DNA of 64,000 bases from Acarospora socialis. Its lineage: Eukaryota > Ascomycota > Lecanoromycetes > Acarosporales > Acarosporaceae. The number at the start of each line of letters is the position of its first letter. The stretch's first letter is position 1. A program made the translations under genes and the position numbers. The notes under the pieces are model-generated. The model ran no database searches, had not been told where the DNA came from, and saw nothing but the letters and a program-made list of their open reading frames with translations. Shown here piece after piece: positions 56,759 through 64,000 of the stretch. The stretch lies in contig JAMYGW020000003.1 of assembly GCA_025617375.2 (NCBI GenBank), positions 434,001-498,000 on the forward strand. The letters are read 5' to 3'.

Positions 56759-59700
56759 GACTACAGCGATGCGGTTATGATTGCGCGGAGGCAGATGATA
56801 TTGTTTGACCGATGAGGAGTTCAAATGAGCGGATGTAGGTGAAGAGATCTCGATCAGGGCGGTGACGTCGCAATAAACTCTCGGCTCCACCACAGGTTCG
56901 GGTTTAGGCAGTTCAGTCGTCAACGAGGGTTGACGACAACAACGAACTCGAGGTGGTATGCGACGTGATACCAACAACAACAATAATAAATCGAGGTGAA
57001 AGCGAAGTCGACCGAGAACGATCAAACTGTACTGCGACAGAGATTTTGACAGAAAAACGAGACAGAAAATTTGGTGTTGAAGGTTTGAGGGATGATGAAC
57101 GATAAATAAGATGGGATTTGTGAATTGACCTGGTCGATGGCGGGCTTTCGCGATGGTCAGATTAGGGGACCGAGGGATCGATCTGGGTGGCGGAAACAGC
57201 GAACGGACAGTGCAGAGAGTTAACGTTTAGTGCCGATTCTCGCGAGTCGCCGAGGATCAGAGTTGTGGGTTGTTGTTGTTGTTGATGTTAATGGTGAACA
57301 GATAATAATCGATCAGATCGACAAGGCGCGTTGAACGATTTTTCTTCTGTCTGTTGCGTAAGGTATTGAGTCTCTCTCTCTCTTTTTGTAAAAGATACGG
57401 ATGCTCAGGAAGAAGGGATTTCTGGCAAAAAGAGGGGAATGGGGTGGATGATAAAGACAAGTGACGGCTCGGGGTGGGACAAGCTGCTTAAGGTACCTAA
57501 GGTATACTAGCTTAACCACAGTAATACTAATTGCTCCGCAAAGGTACTCGTACCATGCAACTCCAATCACGGTATATAACTGCCTGTAGATAATTAGAGT
57601 ACCTACCTAAGGTACCTTCTAATGCGTCCAAAAGAAAGGGTGCAGACGGGCAAGAGGACATCCGAACAAAATTCCAAGCAAGGGCGGGTGATGAGTGGGT
57701 GAAAAGCGTGCAAAGAGTGGGTGATTGGCGCAGCCACGGCATCACACGTTACCCACTTTCATTGCCGTGTCACCCCCTCCGGCTGTCGCGTATCTTGCTT
57801 CGCCGATAGCGCTAACGGACGCTAATCTGGCCAAGCCCGTCGAGCATTTCCTGGATGGGATCTAGTGTCTTCTAGCGCCGATTGCCGATCTCGTGCATCT
57901 CTGCCTTTCCAGATTGCCGAGCCATCCCGATCTCAGATGGCCAAACGGCACCGGAAGCGCCTCCTTCACGCACTGCCTTCCGTACCGGACCTACTACCTT
58001 AGGTGCCTTGCTGTGTACATCTTTGGAGGTAGCTCGCTCTCGATCCAGTGCTGTCGTACGGTGAAGGCTACTGCATCAGGTAAGATGAAAAGCGAATGAG
58101 AAGGTTGGACTTTGACATTACATCACTTGCAGCAGCATGGAACGCAATATCGGTTTCGGTTCATTTGTTGGTACAGTACCTACCCGACAGTTCTCTATAA
58201 CCACCTGCCTGTCCTTGCCTTAGTTTGATGGGAGAACAAGCTTCATCAGGCAAGCTTTTCTCAAGGGTGATCTACCTGGGCTCGTCGTATCGTTCTTCCC
58301 TCGCGTCCGTCGGGTATAAGGAAAGTGTACTCGAATTCCCTTTTCATTCTCCTTTCCGTCCCTCTGTTTTTCTCATATCCATATCCTGCTAGAGTGCGAT
58401 GGAGCAGAGATCTGCCACATCAGCTACCTACCAAGCTACCAGTATCACGCCTCCCTACATACTCGTACCTGGTAGGGACCTCATTTCCACTGAGGTACCT
58501 TACGCCACCTCACTTGACTCCATACGGCTAGCGGTCCGGTTGAAATTACCTCAAGTAAGGTCAATGCCTGTGTCAGTGTCGAGTAGCATTCGCCCAGGTC
58601 TCACTTAACGTGCACTACCTTACTGTATCTATCTCAACAGATACCAGGTAGGTAGGGTGATCTGAGAACAACTCTGAAAATGCCCATACGTATTTACCGT
58701 ACTGACAGCACTTCTCTGATGTGATACGCATGGACTTTTAAGGGTCCTCGATCCGAGTCAGGGAGGTACACATGGGGGACCTTAGGTACCAACCTCAACC
58801 GTACACCAGATAGAGATCTCCGACTCGGCAATCTGAGATCTTTCATCGAACCTGCCTCTAGCCGTCTGTACGTTACCTGGGTAGATAGCCATGTGTGCGA
58901 CGACAACGACAAGCATCACTGACCTCGAAATCGATACGATTGACGTCGTGAACATTCAATTGCCACAAAGCCAGTGGGCATTCATGCACTCCTTTTTCAT
59001 ACATTACCAACACCACCTACAGGTAAGGTTATTAAATAATACATAACTGCCTCACAAGCACCTAAGGTATGCCTTGCCTCGATGGACTGTCGTCATACCC
59101 TGATCGAGTAAGGGACCGTATGGTATCGGACTTTTTCGTTAACTACCTTACCTATACAACTATGTGGGCATCGGACGTAGCATAAATGCAAAATCCGGCC
59201 TTTGTCATGGATTGTCGATGAGGCAACCACCGGCGAGCCAGCCCAAGTCAAGCCACGTCTCAATTCCCGGCGCTGATTGGGTACCTCGATCCCACCAATC
59301 AAACTCAAGTCATCTGATGAAAAGCAAAAGCGAAAGCCGGACACCGTGCCGTGAGGTCAAGGAAGGTTACGTCCCCTGGAAGGTGATAGGGAGGAAGGCC
59401 AAGGTTAAATGTTCTTCTCGCTGCCCCCTTTCTGCGGACTCAAGTACCACCTATGTACCTTACCTACTCGAGGCCGCGTAGACACCTAGACACGTGCATT
59501 GCATTGCATTGCATTGCATTGCATTGTGCCCGATTCGTGATAGCTGAGGTGAGGTAAGGTAAGGTAAGGTAAGGTGGTTTGGCTTTCGGGGGACGGGGTA
59601 CTCGTATTCGTAGTCGAGTATAGTTACCATATCAACGTCTGATGGAAAGATGGCTGCTCCTGCCCATGCAGTGTAAGGTAGCTTCGATTTTGACCTGATT

Positions 59701-60701
59701 TGATTTAAGGTACCTACCTGCTGAGGTACCCAAGGTGGGTGGAAGATGAGAAACGCGGGCATGGTACCCAATGTAGCTTGGTTTGGTGTAGGGGGGGCGG
59801 CACGAGATCAGGATTGGTCGGGTTCGGTAGCGACATCGGTACTAAGGTATGTACTGTATGCCACATCGCCAATCTCAGATCTCATCCGCCTTAGCGTTGC
59901 AGATCCTTCCTTCCAGTGCACGGACTTCGGACCCGTGAGATGCTAATGAAAATGAAAATGAAATACTGTCAGGATTGAGAAGCCCTTGGACACATGGTCG
60001 AAAAAGGTTGTGATCATTGCCGGACTCAGGTATTCTACGTCCGGTACAGACATGTACATGCGAGTCTCATCGGCTAAGTACTACCTCACCTACCTTGCCT
60101 GCAGAGAACTGTAGGTATCGTTTACATTGCCTTACCTACCTAATAGGTAGGGTATTCTACCTCAGGAACAGGTTTGTAGGGTACCTAATTCAACTGAGAT
60201 TTAAGGTGTTCAAGGTACCTACCGTCATGCAAGCGCTCCTGGTCCTTGCCCTCTGCTGGCGGTTTGACAAGCCAGCGACTTTGAAAAGTAAACAGACGTA
60301 TCATCTGAACTCTATCAATAGATTGAAAAGATTCGACATGCGTCGCAAAGCTTTCCAGCCATATTGATTCTTGATTCTTTTAAGATGGTTGTAGAACGCA
60401 CGAAGATCACCTTACTTGAACCTGTACTCCCAGACAAGACCCCCGAACCGTCGCTCTCTCGACGTAGCCTACCGGCCCGTTTCCCAACACCCAGACTCTC
60501 AAGTCCGATACTTGAAAGCGGAACCTGTTTCTGCTTTCCGGAGTCTTGGGTTTTCTGAATCAAAAGTTTCATGACGCATGTACAGACTCCTGATCCGCAC
60601 CTGGCATTCAACAGAACATGACTGGCGCCACCCCACCATCTTTCCGACTTTTCCCTTGACTTTCCGTTCGCGCCCTCGAGTGGCCAGGTCCGCAAAGAGT
60701 T
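56759..60701. other. 3.9-kb gene desert rich in GGTA/CCTAAGG motifs
   Basis: I find no gene in this stretch. It begins with the probable promoter and leader of the preceding minus-strand gene (56759-57300) and ends at the 3' side of VPS74. Between 57480 and 60220 it is densely scattered with words such as AAGGTACCTAAGGTA (57490), ACCTACCTAAGGTACC (57601), CCTTAGGTACC (58780), GGTACCTACCTGCTGAGGTACC (59709) and TTACCTACCTAATAGGTAGG (60132). ORFs here are short and low in coding character. Confidence 0.6.
59496..59525 (+). repeat. GCATT microsatellite, 6 copies
   Basis: Six perfect copies of GCATT. About 27 bp further on, at 59553-59575, a second pentanucleotide array (GGTAA, 4.6 copies) follows. 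Confidence 0.97.
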
Positions 60702-61984
60702 TCACAGCAGGGAGTCCAGCCTGGTGAACACACCCAGACAGGCGGCAACCACCTATCCCCAGAGTCAATTTTGCTTGCATTTGCAAGAGTAGTCGGGCCA
60801 ATATGCCCGGGGGGGTGACGGCGGGTAGAGAGATGCTGACGTACCTCCATTTGCAACTCCTTATCTTTGTTCTCGTTGACCTCGTCCATGATGACTTGCC
60901 CCAGATTCGCCCCGATGCCTTGTGAGCCGCCAGCCCTTTTGCCGAACGGCCATTGCGAGTATTCGGCCAAAAGCTCGTCCACTTGCGCGAATGCTCGTTC
61001 CCTGCTCTCATGACCCAGCGTGGCTAGTGCGTTCTCGAGCACGTTGGCGGCGTATGCGGCGCACACCATCGACACCGTCCTCAGATATCTGAACTCCAAG
61101 CCTTCCGGCAGAAACGGGCTCGCCGGCAACACGACCGTGCGGTTGGTGAGCACGTTCCGCACCCGTCGTCGAATCTCATCTTTGGCGCCTCCGTCGGCGA
61201 CCGGGTGCGTCGCCATGTCGAACAGCAGGAAATTGCGCTTCTCGGTCCGCAGGATGCCTTTGTCGACCAGGCCTTTGGCCAACCGCTCGCGAACCTGCTT
61301 TAATTGGTACCCGATCTTCATCAGATTCCACGTCTCGCCTGACGTAGACCTTGATGTCAGCTTCGCGGGCGATGAAAGGTGGCTCGTGTCTCCTACCGCT
61401 CATGAGGTCAATCCACGAGCTCACGCTCATCTTCTCACTCGATTTCATCATCTTCAACGCCTCGTCCAGGAGGACTTCGCCCGTCAGCGTGTCGTCGATG
61501 ACTTCAATCACTCGATCCGCGAGTGGAAAACGCCGCCTGGACGAGTCTTTCTGCATGCTGATGCGGCCTCTGAAGGCGAGCTCGATGACTATACACCCCC
61601 GTAATGCATATGATATGTTGTCGTTCCAGAAAGACAGGTAGCCCTATGTATTCAATTGCTCAGCTTTTCGAACCCAATGTCGTGGTGAGACGCTCCCGAT
61701 CGCACCTGTTTATCTTTAAGCCCCAACAACAGCACCTCCTCCATCAACGTCAACTTGGGCTGTTTGCTCCTTTCCTCACTCTCGCTGATATCCCGCGGGT
61801 CGAATGCGATCTTGTGCCCATTCTCTCCACCCGTATACGACGTTTCTGGAGCTCGGCTGTCACTGGGTTGCCCAATTTTCGGGTTCGGCGAGCTCACTCG
61901 GCCGCTTTCGTTGTCGTCACCGTCCGCACTCGAGCCCGTGGCAGCGCCCCTCCTGCGCGTCAAACCCGAGCCTGAGGAGTCCAT
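60702..61984 (-). CDS. VPS74: VPS74/GOLPH3 Golgi phosphoprotein
   Basis: Vps74 binds phosphatidylinositol 4-phosphate on Golgi membranes and retains glycosyltransferases there through COPI. Exons are 61984-61706, 61643-61397, 61338-60845 and 60752-60702, giving 356 aa. The N terminus ([17 protein letters not shown]) is basic and disordered. The GPP34 domain begins at [16 protein letters not shown], continues [17 protein letters not shown] and [19 protein letters not shown], then [19 protein letters not shown] and [11 protein letters not shown]. The last exon gives [16 protein letters not shown], the conserved C-terminal helix. All joins (KQ-GYLS, SG-ETW, ME-VVAA) reproduce family order. Start at 61984 is the first ATG; an upstream codon in frame is GTG. 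No lesion. Confidence 0.95.
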
Positions 61985-62698
61985 ATCCGTATGCACACCG
62001 GCTTTCGACGACCTGCCAGGTAGTAGGTTGGAGCGAAGCAGTAGAATGGTTTGCCGACATGCGCAATGTTACCTCACACGCCCGTCGCTAGTCCTCGTAG
62101 AGTGCTTGATTGAGTTGCAGGAAGACGCTTACGGTGCTACTGGCGTTGAGCTTGGGGCAGTAAACACGCAGAGCATTTCCACAGCTTGTTAACGCCGTTA
62201 TTGTGGGTCTTGTAGTTGCATTGAGTCGTTGATTCTCACAATGAATTTTGATTCCACCTTACCGGATGCCTTCAGATACAGTACGAGTACGAAGGTGAAT
62301 AACAAAATTCTCCGCCACCCCAAGAAAAGTTTAGCGATAAATCCAACACCAACAAAGTCGTGGGGTGGCGGAGAATTCTGTTATTCGCCTTCGTACCTAC
62401 CGTTATCTCGCTAACCGTGCCCACTACCGGAAAGGGAGGTGGCCGCAGAAAGTGGCGGCGCCCGAGCCTCAGAATTACCGTATGTACCACTTTATTAAGG
62501 ATGGAACACGTCGCGCTGGTGAGAGATGCATTTAGAGAGAACGGCCCTTCTCTCAGTTCGGCTAGGTTTCGAGTATTTGCGGTCACAACGAACATCTTTA
62601 TCGAGACGGAAAGACAATGTACACAACAGTATTACAGGTCAATTGACGGACAATATCCTGCTAAACCGGCCCTTGTGACCCTGGTCCCAAACGGGTCT
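61985..62698. other. Intergenic, VPS74 promoter and ACP 3' side, with a MITE
   Basis: Apart from the 104-bp MITE at 62290-62393, no feature is recognised. ORFs crossing the MITE arise from its inverted repeats. Confidence 0.45.
62290..62393. mobile_element. 104-bp MITE with TA duplication
   Basis: The two ends match as 33-bp inverted repeats (CGAAGG...CTCCGCCACCCCA) with two differences, both transitions. TA flanks lie at 62288-62289 and 62394-62395. The interior is about 38 bp and non-coding. Repeat sequence differs from the 8062 and 20701 elements, so it is another Tc1/mariner-type family. Confidence 0.9.
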
Positions 62699-63388
62699 TC
62701 AATGAGCTATGCATTTCACTTAGCAAGAAGACAACAGAAATGGGCTTGTTACGCAGCATACCGTCCGGCTGCGCGAGAATGTATTCCACTGCCTTGTCGA
62801 CTGAAGTAGAGCGTTAGCGGCTGTACATAAAGCCAACACCACTCCGAAAAGGTCAACGTACCACTGTGAATTGCATCTGCTTCCTTATCCGGTATCTCAA
62901 TACTGAATTCCTGTGGGGACTGTCAGCTCAAAGGCAGTCGTGGTGGTTGGACATTCCCAGACCTCCTCAATCGCCATTACTACCTCCACCGTATCTAGAC
63001 TGTCAAGGCCTAGGTCGTTGGAGAAATGCGACGTGTTCGACAGCTACAGTCTTCAGTACTATGATTGCAACATTGTGCAATGGCCTCGTACTTTTGAAGC
63101 ATCCGAAACCTATCAGCAATATTAGCAATTACTGCTGCCGTTAAGGATTGCGTTGATGGCTACTTTGTCAAAGTTCTTCAACAAGTCGATTATCCTTCCC
63201 TCAACTTCGTTCTTCGAGAGTCCTGTTGGCGCGGAATAATATCGGACAGCCGCTATGCTTGCTGCTGGGGCGAAGTGTGCTGATCGGACCACAGAGCTGG
63301 TAGTGCTTGGCCGGAAAATCGGGGCTCGTACGCAAGCTCCTGATCTCACAACTGACCGCGCGGACCTGACGACAGCTGCCCGTAACAT
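62699..63388 (-). CDS. ACP1: Mitochondrial acyl carrier protein (complex I subunit)
   Basis: The mitochondrial acyl carrier protein serves type II fatty-acid and lipoate synthesis and is a structural subunit of complex I. Six exons (63388-63164, 63109-63092, 63043-62963, 62907-62862, 62800-62762, 62706-62699) total 417 bases, giving 138 aa. The first about 50 residues are an Arg/Ala/Ser-rich import sequence ending [10 protein letters not shown]. The domain reads [36 protein letters not shown], where the Ser of DSL receives phosphopantetheine, then [20 protein letters not shown] and [15 protein letters not shown]. Exon 2 is only 18 bp and the last exon only 8 bp, yet each completes conserved text exactly. 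It is divergent from the NDUFS8 gene across 242 bp. Confidence 0.95.
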
Positions 63389-63630
63389 TTTCAGATTGAG
63401 AAAAATGAGTGGAAACGGTGGATGGCGTCGCGTTGTAAAGTTTCTTGATAATGAAGTGCTGCTACGATGAGTGGTTTGGGTAACCTCAAGAGTCAGGCGA
63501 AGTCACGTGAACGGCACCTGTAACGAAGCGGCGGAGCGTCAATGGGCTCTCTTGCATACCGTAGTTCGTAAGAGACCTCGAACGCCACCCATACCGTTCG
63601 CCCTTCTGTCCAAGCAAGCTAACTCACAGA
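63389..63630. promoter_or_regulatory. Shared divergent promoter of two complex I genes
   Basis: Only 242 bp separate the start codons of ACP1 and NDUFS8, so a common control region is likely. No known factor site was identified. Confidence 0.55.
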
Positions 63631-64000
63631 ATGGCCTCAAGAAAACCTGCGACGGCTCTCTGGGGGCATTGCCGACCGTCCGCAACGCTTACCAAGTCTC
63701 CCTTTCACTCACGACCGTACCCTCTCAGCCCCATGGCCGCCTTTTCCTCCAGCGTCTTCCGCGCAGCAACACCTGCAGGACCTCCGCCACAAGGCTTCCG
63801 ATTACCAACGAAAGAACGCTGGGATGAGCGCAAAGAGTCTTCCTTGGATAACGCCGGCAAATATTTCCTGTTGACCGAGATGTTCAGGGGGATGTATGTC
63901 GTTCTGGAACAGTTCTTCAGACCTCCGTAAGTCACGGATGATCCCATGACGGTCCGCTTCGTCGAGGTTGACAGGGCTCAACATCAGGTACACAATCTAC
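63631..64000 (+). CDS. NDUFS8: Complex I 23-kDa iron-sulfur subunit NDUFS8, 5' part
   Basis: This is the TYKY subunit of the complex I peripheral arm, which carries two 4Fe-4S clusters (N6a, N6b). The window shows exon 1 (63631-63926), a 62-bp intron, and the first 12 bases of exon 2 from 63989. The N terminus MASRKPATALWGHCRPSATL is a basic mitochondrial presequence. The mature start reads GKYFLLTEMFRGMYVVLEQF, and the splice gives FRPP-YTIY, the conserved text before the cluster domain. The Cys motifs lie beyond the window edge. The call rests on this well-conserved N-terminal helix. Confidence 0.9.

Noticed and set aside
62272-62595. 107-aa minus-strand ORF
   Set aside because: Its sequence is created by the inverted repeats of the MITE and it shows no family resemblance.

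Overview
The window is nuclear DNA of a filamentous ascomycete (Pezizomycotina). Genes are broken by many 46-80 bp GT-AG introns with CTAAC/CTAAG-like branch sites, lie on both strands, and include a FREQUENCY clock gene, a SesB-NACHT-ankyrin NLR and fungal-type mitochondrial genes. FRQ plus the abundant intergenic CCTAAGG/GGTACC-type motifs fit Sordariomycetes or Leotiomycetes better than Eurotiales; this placement is inference. Exon junctions were placed by hand from splice signals, reading frame and family conservation. In every intact model the summed coding length divides by three.

Region 1 (1-6.6 kb) is housekeeping: the 3' part of a GH31 alpha-glucosidase, a cofactor-independent phosphoglycerate mutase, prefoldin subunit 6, and the ESCRT ATPase Vps4 divergent from prefoldin. 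Region 2 (6.9-22.2 kb) looks like an accessory, decaying island. It holds an archaemetzincin pseudogene with a MITE in its zinc-site motif, a decayed C2H2 zinc-finger gene with an 8 x 17-bp tandem repeat, a hAT-like MITE, a broken eEF1A-like G-domain fragment, an apparently intact 1267-aa NLR, a prenylcysteine-oxidase-like flavoprotein, and a complete Tc1/mariner transposon with perfect 64-bp terminal inverted repeats and an intact 364-aa transposase. The MITE in the archaemetzincin shares 18 of its outer 19 bases with that transposon.

Region 3 (22.8-43 kb) carries mitochondrial succinyl-CoA:3-ketoacid CoA transferase, FRQ with a long upstream region, a conserved unknown protein, BSD2-like membrane adaptor divergent from CBP6/UQCC2, HPC2/ubinuclein, RPAP1, tubulin cofactor C and complex I NDUFA11. 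Region 4 (43.5-64 kb) carries Ubp2, Dhh1, the citrate carrier Ctp1, protein-L-isoaspartate methyltransferase, a conserved low-complexity protein of unknown function, a 3.9-kb gene desert full of GGTA/CCTAAGG motifs, VPS74/GOLPH3, mitochondrial acyl carrier protein and the start of complex I NDUFS8. The last two are divergent from a 242-bp shared promoter, so two physically linked complex I genes may be co-regulated. No tRNA, rRNA, CRISPR or viral sequence was recognised.
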